From assembly GCF_032670585.1 (NCBI RefSeq), contig NZ_JAVQHL010000002.1, positions 1,116,001 to 1,180,000 on the forward strand: 64,000 bases of DNA. The letters run 5' to 3'. How positions within the stretch are numbered: the stretch's first letter is position 1; the number at the start of each line of letters is the position of its first letter. This document shows, in pieces, positions 8,890 to 17,792 of the stretch. The translations under genes were made by a program, and so were the position numbers. The notes beneath the pieces are model-generated. The model ran no database searches. It saw nothing but the letters and a program-made list of their open reading frames with translations, and was not told where the DNA came from. This stretch comes from Ostreiculturibacter nitratireducens (GTDB lineage Bacteria; Pseudomonadota; Alphaproteobacteria; Rhodobacterales; Rhodobacteraceae).

Positions 8890-9912
8890 TCAGCTCCGCG
8901 GGTCGAGAAGCTTCCGGATCACGCCCTCGCGCGTGACCCGGCCCACGGCGGTGCCGTTCTCGGTCACGGTGAGCGCCTCGATATCCCTCAGCCGTTCCAT
9001 CACGTCCCGAACCGTCATCTCCGCGCCGATCCCGGCTCCGGAGGGAGCCTCGCCGGGCTCCATCACGTCGCGGGCCGTCAGGACCCCCATCGGGTTCATG
9101 TGCGCGACGAAGTCCGCGACATAGTCGGACGCCGGAGAGGAGAATATCTCGCGCGCGGTGCCGCACTGGACGATGCGGCCCCCCTCCATCAGCGCGATGC
9201 GGTTGCCGATCTTGAACGCCTCGTCGAGGTCGTGGGAGACGAAGATGATCGTGCGCTTCAGCGACTTCTGGAGGTCGAGGAGTTCGTCCTGCAGGTGCGT
9301 CCGGATCAGTGGGTCCAGGGCCGAGAACGGTTCGTCCATCAGGAGGATGGGGGCTTCGGTCGCGAAGGCGCGGGCGAGACCCACGCGCTGCTGCATGCCG
9401 CCCGACAACTCCCCAACCTTGCGGTCGGCCCAGTCGGAAAGGCCCACGAGGTCGAGCTGCCCGGCGATCCGCCCGGCCCGCTCGGATGCCGACATCCCGG
9501 CGAGTTCGAGGCCCAGCCCCACGTTTTCCTCGACCGTCCGCCAGGGCAGGAGGCCGAACTGCTGGAACACCATGGCGATGCGCGAGAGCCGCAGTTCCCG
9601 CAGTTTCGCGGGATTGGCGTGGGTCACGCTCACCATGCCCGAACCGTCGTCGACCCTGACATCTCCCCGCACGACGGGGTTGAGGCCGTTCACCGCCCTC
9701 AGCAGGGTGGATTTGCCCGAGCCCGAAAGCCCCATCAGGACGAGGATTTCCCCGGTCTCGACGGAAAGGGAACAGTCGTGGACGCCGAGGACCTGCCCGG
9801 TCGCCTCCTGGATCTCGGCGCGCGTCTTGCCCTCGTCCATGAGCGGCAGCGCGCGCGATGGCTTGTCCCCGAAGACGATGGAGACCTTGTCGAATTCGAC
9901 GGCTACGCTCAT
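8890..9912 (-). CDS. choV: Choline ABC transporter ATP-binding protein ChoV
   Basis: A 340-residue ATPase of the quaternary-amine uptake family. The Walker A segment is GLSGSGKST (about residue 66), the signature is LSGGMQQR, and Walker B is ILLMDEPFSALD. A C-terminal regulatory region of CBS type is degenerate, with VRDVMERLRDIEALTV. It energises high-affinity choline import with ChoW and ChoX. The ATG at 9912 overlaps the choW stop in ATGA, so I prefer it to a start five codons upstream. The order choX-choW-choV reads leftward and is divergent from betIBA, the usual rhizobial/roseobacter arrangement. Confidence 0.92.
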   Translation of the reverse strand: MSVAVEFDKVSIVFGDKPSRALPLMDEGKTRAEIQEATGQVLGVHDCSLSVETGEILVLMGLSGSGKSTLLRAVNGLNPVVRGDVRVDDGSGMVSVTHANPAKLRELRLSRIAMVFQQFGLLPWRTVEENVGLGLELAGMSASERAGRIAGQLDLVGLSDWADRKVGELSGGMQQRVGLARAFATEAPILLMDEPFSALDPLIRTHLQDELLDLQKSLKRTIIFVSHDLDEAFKIGNRIALMEGGRIVQCGTAREIFSSPASDYVADFVAHMNPMGVLTARDVMEPGEAPSGAGIGAEMTVRDVMERLRDIEALTVTENGTAVGRVTREGVIRKLLDPRS

Positions 9913-10745
9913 TTCGTTTTTCCCCAACGCAGCATCCGGTCAAGAAGGACCGCGACCACGACGATGACGAAGCCGCTCTCGAACCCGAGCGAGGTGGAAA
10001 CGCGGGCGAGCGCCTGGACGACCGGCTTCCCGAGACCATCGGCGCCGACATAGGCCGCGATGACGACCATCGACAGCGACAGCATGATCGTCTGGTTGAG
10101 CCCCGCCATGATCTGCGGCAGGGCGTAAGGAAGCTCCACCTTCCAGAGCCGCTGACGCGGCGTGGCGCCAAAGGCGGTCGCGGCCTCCAGCAGCGTCTGC
10201 GGCGTTGCGGCGACGCCAAGGTAGGTCAGCCGGATCGGAGCGGGCAGGACGAAGATCACCGTCGCGATGAGGCCCGGCACCATGCCGAGGCCGAAGAAGA
10301 TGATCGCGGGGATCAGATAGACGAAGGTGGGGAGCGTCTGCATCAGGTCGAGCACCGGGCTCGTGAACTGGTAGACGCGCGGGCGGTGAGCGAGCCAGAT
10401 GCCGACCGGCACGCCGATCCCCATGCAGACCATGCAAGCCGAAATGACGAGCGCGAGGCTTTCCGTCGTCTCTTCCCAGTAGCCCTGGTTCAGGATGAAA
10501 AGGAACCCGAGAAGCACCAGCAGGCAGACCTTCCAGGACCGCTGGAGGGCCCAGGTGAGGGCGACGAAGGCCAGGGTCACGATGAGAGGATGGGGTGTCT
10601 GCAACAGCCACAGCAGTGCGTCGATGAGCACTTCCATGACCCAGGTGAGCGCGTCGAAGAACCAGCGCGCGTTCGCCTTGAGCCAGCTGAAGGCCTGATC
10701 GGCCGTCTGCCCGACCGGGATCTTCGGGATCTGCGTCCAGTCCAT
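9909..10745 (-). CDS. choW: Choline ABC transporter permease ChoW
   Basis: A 278-residue inner-membrane permease of the ProW/OpuAB type. An N-terminal segment (MDWTQIPKIPVG) is followed by about six or seven helices and a BPD-transporter loop around EAATAFGATPRQRLWKVELP, the EAA motif that docks on the ATPase. The reading frame extends 17 codons upstream, but the ATG at 10745 has GGAGA eight bases before it and matches the usual ChoW N-terminus. It forms the choline channel with ChoV and receives substrate from periplasmic ChoX. The stop overlaps choV. Confidence 0.92.
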   Translation of the reverse strand: MDWTQIPKIPVGQTADQAFSWLKANARWFFDALTWVMEVLIDALLWLLQTPHPLIVTLAFVALTWALQRSWKVCLLVLLGFLFILNQGYWEETTESLALVISACMVCMGIGVPVGIWLAHRPRVYQFTSPVLDLMQTLPTFVYLIPAIIFFGLGMVPGLIATVIFVLPAPIRLTYLGVAATPQTLLEAATAFGATPRQRLWKVELPYALPQIMAGLNQTIMLSLSMVVIAAYVGADGLGKPVVQALARVSTSLGFESGFVIVVVAVLLDRMLRWGKTK

Positions 10746-10847
10746 AGCGAGCGTCTCCGGCAGGGTCCGGAAGACGCGGCCCGTCGAGGGCCGCATCTCC
10801 CGCGCGTGGCGCCGGGGTCGATCCCCGGCGCCGCGCGGTCATCGTGC

Positions 10848-11777
10848 TTACTGCAGCGCCGCGGTCACCGCGGCCATGGCGTCGCCGCCATCCTTGGTCG
10901 TCACGCCTTCGAGCCAGGGACCGAGGGTGTCGGCGTTCGCGGCAAGCCATGCCTTGGCGGCCGCCTCGGGCTGCGCACCGTCGTTCAGGATGGCGCCCAT
11001 GATCTCGTTCTCCATGGCCAGCGTGAACTTCAGGTTCTGCAGGAGCTTCCCGACGTTCGGGCACTCCTCCACGTAGCCGGCCCGCGTGTTGGTGTAGACC
11101 GTCGCGCCGCCGAGGTCGGGGCCGAAATAGTCGTCCCCGCCGGTGAGGTAGGTCACCTCGAAGTTGGAGTTCATCGGATGCGGTTCCCAACCGAGGAACA
11201 CCACCGGCTCGCCCCGCTCGTCGGCGCGGGCGACCTGGGCAAGCATCCCCTGTTCGGAGCTTTCCACGACTTCGAACCCTTCGAGCCCGAATGCATTGGC
11301 CGCGATCATGTCGAGGATCAGGCGGTTGCCGTCGTTGCCGGCTTCGATGCCGTAGATCTTGCCGTCGAGCGCGTCCGCGTGATCCGCGATGTTGCCAAAA
11401 TCGGTGATGCCGATCTCGGCGCCCTTGCCGTTCGTCGCCAGCGTGTATTTCGCGCCCTCGAGGTTTTCGCGCACGGTGTCGACGGTCCCGGCTTCGCGGT
11501 AGGGCGCGATGTCGCCTTCCATCGTCGGCATCCAGTTGCCGAGGAACACGTCGATGTCACCTTCCGCGAGCGAGGTGTAGGTGACGGGGACCGACAGGAC
11601 CTTCGTTTCGGCGCCATAGCCCAAAGCCTCGACGATCAGCGATGTCACAGCCGTCGTCGCCGTGATGTCGGTCCAGCCGACGTCCGAGAAAGTCACCGTG
11701 TCGCAGCCCGCCGCATGGACCGGCGCGGCGAGGGCGATGCCGGCGGTTGCGGCGAGAAGGGTGGAACGGAGTGTCAT
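10848..11777 (-). CDS. choX: Choline-binding periplasmic protein ChoX
   Basis: A 309-residue substrate-binding protein. Residues 1-22 form a Sec signal peptide (hydrophobic core, cleavage after VHA). The mature part starts with a conserved Cys and the GWTDI segment whose Trp belongs to the aromatic box that holds the trimethylammonium group; another Trp is in FLGNWMPTME. It delivers choline to ChoWV. It is the first gene of the leftward operon, separated from choW by about 100 bases. An inverted repeat resembling a BetI operator lies 17-38 bases before its start, so choline-dependent derepression is likely. Confidence 0.93.
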   Translation of the reverse strand: MTLRSTLLAATAGIALAAPVHAAGCDTVTFSDVGWTDITATTAVTSLIVEALGYGAETKVLSVPVTYTSLAEGDIDVFLGNWMPTMEGDIAPYREAGTVDTVRENLEGAKYTLATNGKGAEIGITDFGNIADHADALDGKIYGIEAGNDGNRLILDMIAANAFGLEGFEVVESSEQGMLAQVARADERGEPVVFLGWEPHPMNSNFEVTYLTGGDDYFGPDLGGATVYTNTRAGYVEECPNVGKLLQNLKFTLAMENEIMGAILNDGAQPEAAAKAWLAANADTLGPWLEGVTTKDGGDAMAAVTAALQ

Positions 11778-11793
11778 TGCGGGGCTCCCTGTT

Positions 11794-11815
11794 TTGTTGA
11801 TTGGCTAGTCAATAA
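11794..11815. promoter_or_regulatory. Putative BetI operator proximal to choX
   Basis: The sequence TTGTTGAT-N6-GTCAATAA is an imperfect inverted repeat with the same 22-base geometry as the perfect copy at 11921-11942. Two matching sites, one near each divergent start, fit control of both choXWV and betIBA by the TetR-type repressor BetI. The repeat is seen directly; the binding assignment is inference. Confidence 0.7.
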
Positions 11816-11920
11816 ACGCGGGTAAGCCGCTCTGGCAAGGTTTTTTTCCGATGCCTTGCGGCCAGTCCGCGCCAGCGTAGACGATCAACGCGCCGAGGCA
11901 AAGGCCGTAGGCGAGCTGTT

Positions 11921-11942
11921 TTATTGATTGACGCATCAATAA
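11921..11942. promoter_or_regulatory. Putative BetI operator proximal to betI
   Basis: A perfect inverted repeat TTATTGAT-N6-ATCAATAA lies 43 bases before the betI start codon and is AT-rich in an otherwise GC-rich region. Its form is like known BetI sites, which are AT-rich palindromes in bet promoters. Centre-to-centre distance to the second site is 127 bases, about twelve helical turns. Confidence 0.75.
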
Positions 11943-11985
11943 ACCTTTCGTAGCCCTGAATCCTGGGAATCGCAGGGAAGTTACG

Positions 11986-12567
11986 ATGCCGAAAATCGGG
12001 ATGGAGCCAATCCGGAAGGCCGCGCTCGTGAAGGCCACGATCGCGGAGATCGGGCGCGCCGGGTCCCTTGACGTCACGGTGGCGCAGATCGCCCGGCGGG
12101 CGGGGATGTCCTCGGCGCTCGCCCACCACTATTTCGGCTCGAAGGAGCAGATATTCCTCGCCGCGATGCGCCACATCCTCACGCTCTACGGTGCCGAGGT
12201 CCGGGGCGCGCTCGCCGCGGCGCAGGGCCCGAAGGAGCGCGTACGCGCCATCGTGCGGGCAAGCTTCGCGCCCGGCAGCTTCCGGCGCGAAGTGATCGGC
12301 GCCTGGCTGAACTTCTACGTCCTCGCGCAGACTGTGCCCGAGGCGCGGCGGCTTCTGTCCGTGTACCAGCGCCGGCTGCGGTCGAACCTGCTCTTCGCCT
12401 TGCGCCCGCTGGTCGGCGATCGTGCGGAGGCGCTGGCCGAGGGTACGGGCGCGCTGATCGATGGAGTCTACATCCGCCAGGCGTTGGGAGAAGGCACGCC
12501 CGACGGGAAGGCGGCGGCGGAGAGGGTGATGGACTACCTCGAAAGAGAGCTTGGGGGGACGCAATGA
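11986..12567 (+). CDS. betI: Transcriptional repressor BetI
   Basis: A 193-residue TetR-family regulator. The N-terminal helix-turn-helix (about residues 10-55) contains VAQIARRAGMSSALAHHYFGSK, close to the BetI consensus, and the start MPKIGMEPIRK is characteristic. It represses choline uptake and oxidation genes until choline binds. It is the first gene of betI-betB-betA and its stop overlaps the betB start by four bases. Two matching inverted repeats in the divergent region upstream are its likely operators. Confidence 0.95.
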   Translation: MPKIGMEPIRKAALVKATIAEIGRAGSLDVTVAQIARRAGMSSALAHHYFGSKEQIFLAAMRHILTLYGAEVRGALAAAQGPKERVRAIVRASFAPGSFRREVIGAWLNFYVLAQTVPEARRLLSVYQRRLRSNLLFALRPLVGDRAEALAEGTGALIDGVYIRQALGEGTPDGKAAAERVMDYLERELGGTQ

Positions 12568-14018
12568 AGGCGCAACCCAAGGCCAGTCACTACATCGACG
12601 GCGACTATGTCGAGGATCGCGCCGGCTCCAAGATCGACGTGATCTACCCGGCCACGGGCGGGGTCATCGCGCAGGTCCACGAGGCCACCCCCGGCATCGT
12701 CGAGGCCGCGATCGCCTCGGCCCGTCGCGCACAGGAGGACTGGGCGGCGCTGCGCCCGGTCGAGCGCGGGCGGATCCTGTCCCGCGCCGCCCATATCATC
12801 CGCGAGCGGGGGCGCGAGCTTGCCGAACTCGAGACGCTCGACACCGGCAAGCCCATCCAGGAAACACTTGTCGCCGACTGGCCTTCGGGCGCGGAGGCGA
12901 TCGAATACTTCGCGGGGCTTGCCCCGACGGTGACGGGCGAGACGATCCCCCTCGGCCGCGACTTCGTCTACACGCGGCGCGAGCCGCTGGGCCTTTGTGT
13001 CGGGATCGGCGCATGGAATTACCCAAGCCAGATCGCCTGCTGGAAGGCCGCGCCCGCCCTGGCGCTTGGCAACGCGATGGTCTTCAAGCCATCGGAGGTC
13101 ACGCCCCTCGGAGCCCTCAAGCTCGCGGAGATCCTGACGGAGGCGGGTCTTCCGCCCGGGCTCTTCAACGTGGTGCAGGGCAGGGGAGGCGTCGGTGCCC
13201 GGCTGGTGACGGACCCGCGCGTCGCCAAGGTCTCGCTGACGGGATCCGTGCCGACCGGCCAGAAGGTCTACGCGGCTGCGGCGGAGGGCATAAGGCACGT
13301 GACGATGGAACTGGGCGGCAAGTCGCCGCTGATCGTCTTCGAGGACGCAAGCATCGAGGACGCGGTCGGTGCGGCGATGCTCGGCAACTTCTACTCGGCC
13401 GGGCAGGTCTGCTCGAACGGTACGCGCGTCTTTGTCCAGCGGGCCATCAAGCACCGTTTTCTCGACCGCCTCAAGGCTCGGGCAGCGGCGATCCGAATGG
13501 GCGATCCAATGGACGAAGCCACGCAACTCGGGCCCCTTGCGAGCGAGGCCCAGCTTGAGAAAGTCATGAGATACATCGCGACCGCCCGAAGCGAGGGCGC
13601 GCGTCTCGTCACCGGCGGCGGGCGGGGGCCGATGAACAGCGGCTTCTTTGTCGAGCCGACGGTCTTCGCCGACGTCACCGACGAAATGACCATAGCGCGG
13701 GAGGAAGTCTTCGGTCCCGTGATGGCCGTTCTCGACTTCGATGGCGAGGAAGAGGCCGTGGCCCGGGCCAATGCCACGGAATTTGGCCTCGCGGGCGGCG
13801 TCTTCACGGCGGACATGGCCCGCGCCCACCGGGTGGCGGGCGCGCTGCAGGCCGGGACGACCTGGATCAACGCCTACAACCTGACACCGGTCGAGGCGCC
13901 CTTCGGGGGCGTGAAGCTTTCCGGCGTCGGGCGCGAGAATTCACGCGCGGCGGTCGAACACTACACGCAGGTGAAGTCGGTCTACGTGGGCATGGGCCCG
14001 ATCGAGGCGCCCTACTGA
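12564..14018 (+). CDS. betB: Betaine aldehyde dehydrogenase BetB
   Basis: A 484-residue NAD(P)-dependent aldehyde dehydrogenase that oxidises betaine aldehyde to glycine betaine. Visible features are the cofactor segment GAWNYPSQIACWKAAPAL (around residue 150), the general base Glu in MELGGKSPL (about 252), and the nucleophile Cys in GQVCSNGTR (about 286). The length is standard for the family. Together with BetA it converts imported choline to the osmoprotectant. A GC-rich hairpin follows at 14030-14050, with betA starting about 160 bases downstream. Confidence 0.95.
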   Translation: MKAQPKASHYIDGDYVEDRAGSKIDVIYPATGGVIAQVHEATPGIVEAAIASARRAQEDWAALRPVERGRILSRAAHIIRERGRELAELETLDTGKPIQETLVADWPSGAEAIEYFAGLAPTVTGETIPLGRDFVYTRREPLGLCVGIGAWNYPSQIACWKAAPALALGNAMVFKPSEVTPLGALKLAEILTEAGLPPGLFNVVQGRGGVGARLVTDPRVAKVSLTGSVPTGQKVYAAAAEGIRHVTMELGGKSPLIVFEDASIEDAVGAAMLGNFYSAGQVCSNGTRVFVQRAIKHRFLDRLKARAAAIRMGDPMDEATQLGPLASEAQLEKVMRYIATARSEGARLVTGGGRGPMNSGFFVEPTVFADVTDEMTIAREEVFGPVMAVLDFDGEEEAVARANATEFGLAGGVFTADMARAHRVAGALQAGTTWINAYNLTPVEAPFGGVKLSGVGRENSRAAVEHYTQVKSVYVGMGPIEAPY

Positions 14019-14029
14019 GGCGTCAAGCC

Positions 14030-14050
14030 GGGGCGGGGTTCTCCCGCCCC
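14030..14050 (+). terminator. GC hairpin between betB and betA
   Basis: A perfect eight-base-pair stem (GGGGCGGG / CCCGCCCC) with a five-base loop starts 12 bases after the betB stop. There is no T-run, so it could be a processing or attenuation structure that sets the betB/betA ratio rather than a full terminator. Confidence 0.45.
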
Positions 14051-14175
14051 TCGTTGGCGCTGACGCGCCGCCTCGGGTTGGGCCGGGCCGCCTTCGGCGG
14101 CGGTCGGGCGAGGGGCGGCCGGGCGCATGGAAGTTGAACGGGGCGGGGCGGAAGGCCCGGCCGGAAGAGGCGGGA

Positions 14176-15825
14176 ATGGACGCGGATTATGTCATCATCG
14201 GCGCGGGATCGGCGGGTTGCGCGCTGGCCTACCGGCTTTCGGAGGCTGGTAGGCAGGTCATCGTCGTCGAACATGGCGGCTCGGACGCGGGACCCTTCAT
14301 CCAGATGCCGGCTGCGCTGTCCTACCCGATGAACATGGGTCTCTACGACTGGGGCCTGAAGACCGAACCGGAGCCGCATCTTGACGGCCGGGTCCTTGTA
14401 ACGCCGCGCGGCAAGGTGATCGGCGGCTCCTCCTCCATCAACGGCATGGTCTTTGTCCGGGGCCATGCGCGCGATTTCGACCATTGGGCCGAGGCGGGCG
14501 CGGCCGGCTGGTCCTACGCCGACGTTCTACCCTATTTCCGGCGGATGGAGACCTGGCACGGGGGTGGCGAAAGCGGGTGGCGCGGGACGGACGGGCCGCT
14601 GCATGTCACGCGCGGCCCCCGCAGGAACCCGCTGTTCCGCGCCTTCGTCGAGGCCGGCCGGCAGGCGGGCTACCAGCTGACCGCGGACTACAACGGCGAG
14701 AAGCAGGAAGGCTTCGGGCCGATGGAGGCGACGATCTGGCGCGGCCGCCGCTGGTCGGCGGCAAACGCCTACCTCCGCCCGGCGCTGAAGCGTCCGAATT
14801 GCCGCCTCGTCCGCGCGCTCGCTCTTCGCGTGGTGATCGAGAACGGCCGGGCGACTGGCGTCGAGGTGGAACGCGGCGGGCGGGTCGAGGTCATTCGCGC
14901 CCGAGCGGAGGTGGTCCTGTCGGCCTCTTCGATCAACACGCCGAAGCTCCTGATGCTGTCTGGCATCGGCCCCGGCGCCCAGTTGGCCGGACACGGGATC
15001 GAGGTGGTGGCGGATCGGCCGGGCGTCGGAGGGAACCTGCAGGACCATCTGGAAGTCTACATGCAGTTCGCTTCGCGCCAGCCGGTCACGCTTTACAGAT
15101 ACTGGAACCTCTGGGGGAAGGCGCTGATCGGCGCCCAGTGGCTCTTCACGAAAACCGGGCTCGGCGCCTCGAACCAGTTTGAAAGCGCGGGCTTCATCAG
15201 GTCCGCCGCCGGCGTGGACTATCCGGACATCCAGTATCACTTCCTGCCGATCGCGGTCCGATACGATGGCAGGGCCGCGGCCGAGGGGCACGGGTTCCAG
15301 GCCCATGTCGGGCCGATGCGGTCGAAATCGCGCGGCTGGGTGACGCTGCGCTCGCCGGACCCGAAGGCGCCCCCGTCGATCCGGTTCAACTACATGTCGC
15401 ATCCCGACGACTGGGAAGAGTTCCGCGCCTGCATCCGCCTCACGCGAGAGATATTCGCCCAGCAAGCGATGGAACCCTTCGTCAGGAACGAGATCCAGCC
15501 CGGGAAAGGTGTCGAAACGGACGATGAGATCGACGCCTTCATCCGAGAGCATGCCGAAAGCGCCTATCACCCTTGCGGCACTGCCCGGATGGGCCAGCGC
15601 GACGATCCGATGGCCGTCGTGGACCCGGAAGCTCGGGTGATCGGGGTCGAGGGCCTGAGGGTCGCCGACAGTTCGGTCTTTCCGCGCATCACGAACGGCA
15701 ACCTCAACGCGCCCTCGATCATGGTGGGCGAGAAGGTGGCGGACCACATCCTCGGGAAGGGAATGCTTCCGCCCGACAACCTCGAGCCCTGGATCAATCC
15801 GCGCTGGCGTGAGGCGCAGCGTTAG
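14176..15825 (+). CDS. betA: Choline dehydrogenase BetA
   Basis: A 549-residue FAD-dependent GMC oxidoreductase that oxidises choline to betaine aldehyde at the membrane. The N-terminal dinucleotide fold is IIGAGSAGCALAYRL. The first GMC signature lies around GGSSSINGMVFVRG and the second around NTPKLLMLSGIGP. The catalytic His lies in YHPCGTARMG near residue 466, and NGNLNAPSIMVGEK closes the FAD domain. I chose the ATG at 14176 (MDADYVIIG) since it has GAGGCGGG upstream and the standard N-terminus; an upstream TTG would add 14 unlikely residues. No choline sulfatase gene (betC) lies between betB and betA, although many roseobacters have one. Confidence 0.95.
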   Translation: MDADYVIIGAGSAGCALAYRLSEAGRQVIVVEHGGSDAGPFIQMPAALSYPMNMGLYDWGLKTEPEPHLDGRVLVTPRGKVIGGSSSINGMVFVRGHARDFDHWAEAGAAGWSYADVLPYFRRMETWHGGGESGWRGTDGPLHVTRGPRRNPLFRAFVEAGRQAGYQLTADYNGEKQEGFGPMEATIWRGRRWSAANAYLRPALKRPNCRLVRALALRVVIENGRATGVEVERGGRVEVIRARAEVVLSASSINTPKLLMLSGIGPGAQLAGHGIEVVADRPGVGGNLQDHLEVYMQFASRQPVTLYRYWNLWGKALIGAQWLFTKTGLGASNQFESAGFIRSAAGVDYPDIQYHFLPIAVRYDGRAAAEGHGFQAHVGPMRSKSRGWVTLRSPDPKAPPSIRFNYMSHPDDWEEFRACIRLTREIFAQQAMEPFVRNEIQPGKGVETDDEIDAFIREHAESAYHPCGTARMGQRDDPMAVVDPEARVIGVEGLRVADSSVFPRITNGNLNAPSIMVGEKVADHILGKGMLPPDNLEPWINPRWREAQR

Positions 15826-16448
15826 CCTGAAAGTTCCGCCGCGATGAGGCCTCGCAGAGCGTTGCCGACCCAGAGGCGGGCCCTTGGCATATCTTTCGCG
15901 TGAAGCGCCGCCTCGCGGCACCGGCCGGTTTCAACAAGCTCGGCGCGGAGGATGCCGGGCAGGCATCCCGAGGCGAGGGGCGGCGTCATGAGGCCTTCTC
16001 CGAGGTCGAAGAAGATGTTCGTTATCGTTCCCTCGCAGAGCTCGTCGCGTTCGTTGAGGAAAAGGAACTCGTCGATACCTGTTGGCAGCGCCGCGCGCGA
16101 CCGGTCGTAGAGTGCGCGCCGCGTCGTCTTGAGACGAAGCCAGGGGTCGTCCGAAGAAAGCCTGTCGGCAGCCACGGCGACGCGCCAGAGCGAAGCGGCG
16201 GGTGCCAACGTCGCCACCGTCGCTTCGGCATCGCCGGAGGCGCCGACCGTCAGCCGAACGCGGAGGGGTTCGGGGCCACCGATCCCGGAAAGCGCGGAGG
16301 TCACCGCGTCGTCATTCCACGCGAAACCGAGCCGCGCGGCCCCGGCCCGCGCGCGGGCGAGGTGGCGGTCGAGCCGGGCAAAGCGGGTGCCATCCCAGCC
16401 GAAGGTTTCGATCAGCCTTACGCCGTCTGGGCGAAGCGGGATTTCCAC
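15822..16448 (-). CDS. Aminotransferase class IV, probable aminodeoxychorismate lyase
   Basis: A 208-residue PLP enzyme of fold type IV. The PLP Lys is in WLRLKTTRRALYDR and the conserved acceptor segment is FLNERDELCEGTITNIFF. It overlaps the end of pabB by 31 bases, which strongly suggests it is PabC, releasing pyruvate from 4-amino-4-deoxychorismate to give p-aminobenzoate for folate. The start is a GTG at 16448 with GAGGAGG upstream; a longer frame to the right is only a shadow of pabB. Its stop overlaps the convergent betA stop by four bases. A branched-chain or D-amino acid aminotransferase role is less likely in this setting. Confidence 0.8.
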   Translation of the reverse strand: MEIPLRPDGVRLIETFGWDGTRFARLDRHLARARAGAARLGFAWNDDAVTSALSGIGGPEPLRVRLTVGASGDAEATVATLAPAASLWRVAVAADRLSSDDPWLRLKTTRRALYDRSRAALPTGIDEFLFLNERDELCEGTITNIFFDLGEGLMTPPLASGCLPGILRAELVETGRCREAALHAKDMPRARLWVGNALRGLIAAELSG

Positions 16449-17545
16449 AGTGCCTCCTCGTATTCGCCTTCGGCCGTCGAATCCGCCACGACGCCCCCGC
16501 CGACGCCAAGATCGGCCTTTCCGTCGGGCCAGAGCGTCAGGGTCCGGATCGCGACGTTGAAGCTCGAAGATCGATCCGGACCGATCCAGCCGATGGCGCC
16601 ACAGTAGATGTCGCGCGGCCCGGCTTCGAGTTCCTGGATGATCTGCATCGCGCGGATCTTGGGTGCGCCGGTCACGGAGCCGCAGGGGAAGAGCGCCGGG
16701 ATGAGTTCTGCGGGGCCGGTGCCGGGCAGCAGGTGGCCGGTGACGCGCGAGGTCATCTGATGGACCGTCGCATAGGTCTCGACCTCGAAGAGGCCAGGCA
16801 CGCGCACGGAGCCAACGCGGCTGATCCGCGAGATGTCGTTGCGCAAGAGATCGACGATCATCAGGTTCTCGGCCCGGTTCTTCTCGCTTGCGGAGAGACC
16901 CGCGCGAAGGGCCTCGTCCTCCGACCCGTCCCGGCCGCGGGGGGCTGTGCCCTTCATGGGCCGCGTCTCGATCCGCCCCAGCGCGTCGGTCGAGTAGAAG
17001 AGTTCCGGCGAGCGCGAGACGATGGCGGGCAGGCCCGGCAGCACGAGGCAGGCGCCGTGGCCCACCGCCTGCCGCCGCCTGAGCGCGCCGTAAAGGCCAA
17101 TCGGAGTTCCCCACCATCGGGCGCGCATCGGCATCGTGAGGTTCGCCTGATAGAGGTCGCCCGCGCGGACATAGGCCAGAAGCCGCGCCATCGCGGTGGC
17201 GTGCGCCGCCGCATCCCAGATCGGCTCGGGAGTTGAGAGCCCGGCCGCGCCCGCCTCGGTCTCGGCCCGATCGAGTGCCGGATCGGCGGCCTCGGGAGCG
17301 TCGTAGACGCCGAAGTGGAGAAGCGGCAGACGGCGCGACGCCGGGAGGAGCGGCAGGAGCCGGGGTTCGAAGACATAGCCCAGTTCATAGCTGCCGAATC
17401 CCGCCACGAAGGCGCCCCGCCCGAGAGCGGCTTCGAGCGCCGAAAGCGCCGCGCCGACCTCTTCTGGGTCGTCGGCGCGGATCACCTCGACGGGATCGTT
17501 GAACAGCGCGGGCCGGCCGCCGGGGCCGTGTTCGACAAGGATCAT
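16418..17545 (-). CDS. pabB: Aminodeoxychorismate synthase component I PabB
   Basis: A 375-residue chorismate-binding enzyme that adds ammonia from the glutaminase partner to chorismate. Conserved segments are RPMKGTAPRG, ENLMIVDLLRND, the active-site stretch CGSVTGAPKIRAMQII and a C-terminal VGGGVVADSTAEGEYEE. The frame is open further upstream, but that part is low-complexity and arginine-rich; the ATG at 17545 (MILVEHG) gives a normal short PabB lacking a long N-terminal domain. The glutaminase PabA is not in the window. It forms a two-gene unit with the class IV aminotransferase. Confidence 0.9.
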   Translation of the reverse strand: MILVEHGPGGRPALFNDPVEVIRADDPEEVGAALSALEAALGRGAFVAGFGSYELGYVFEPRLLPLLPASRRLPLLHFGVYDAPEAADPALDRAETEAGAAGLSTPEPIWDAAAHATAMARLLAYVRAGDLYQANLTMPMRARWWGTPIGLYGALRRRQAVGHGACLVLPGLPAIVSRSPELFYSTDALGRIETRPMKGTAPRGRDGSEDEALRAGLSASEKNRAENLMIVDLLRNDISRISRVGSVRVPGLFEVETYATVHQMTSRVTGHLLPGTGPAELIPALFPCGSVTGAPKIRAMQIIQELEAGPRDIYCGAIGWIGPDRSSSFNVAIRTLTLWPDGKADLGVGGGVVADSTAEGEYEEALWKSRFAQTA

Positions 17546-17719
17546 CGGATTCGTGGTCGGTCTGTTTTCGAACAAGGGGCCGGCGCGCAAATTCCGCTGC
17601 CGAGGGATTCGCGGCGCAATCTCTGCCTCGGGTGGCCGGGAGGCAAGCCCGGTTCCGTCACTTCGGCGTGCAGTCGAGACACCGGCGCGGTTCCGGAGCC
17701 GTCGAACAATCATTCCCGT

Positions 17720-17733
17720 TTGATGCGTGTCAA
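17720..17733 (+). promoter_or_regulatory. FNR/Dnr-type box upstream of the DUF465 gene
   Basis: TTGAT-GCGT-GTCAA matches the TTGAY-N4-RTCAA consensus of the FNR/FnrL/Dnr family. It ends 59 bases before the ATG. A candidate -10 hexamer GATAGC sits at 17754-17759, 27.5 bases from the box centre, the geometry of a class II FNR-activated promoter. The same spacing is found upstream of ppk2. Confidence 0.6.
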
Positions 17734-17792
17734 AGTCCGCGCACGCGCGTGCGGATAGCGTCGGTTCGGAACACGACTGAAGGAGACACGCG

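Noticed and set aside
9858..11825. Rightward open frame of about 650 codons opposite choVWX
   Set aside because: The three choline transporter genes on the other strand are well supported; this frame has no recognisable domain.
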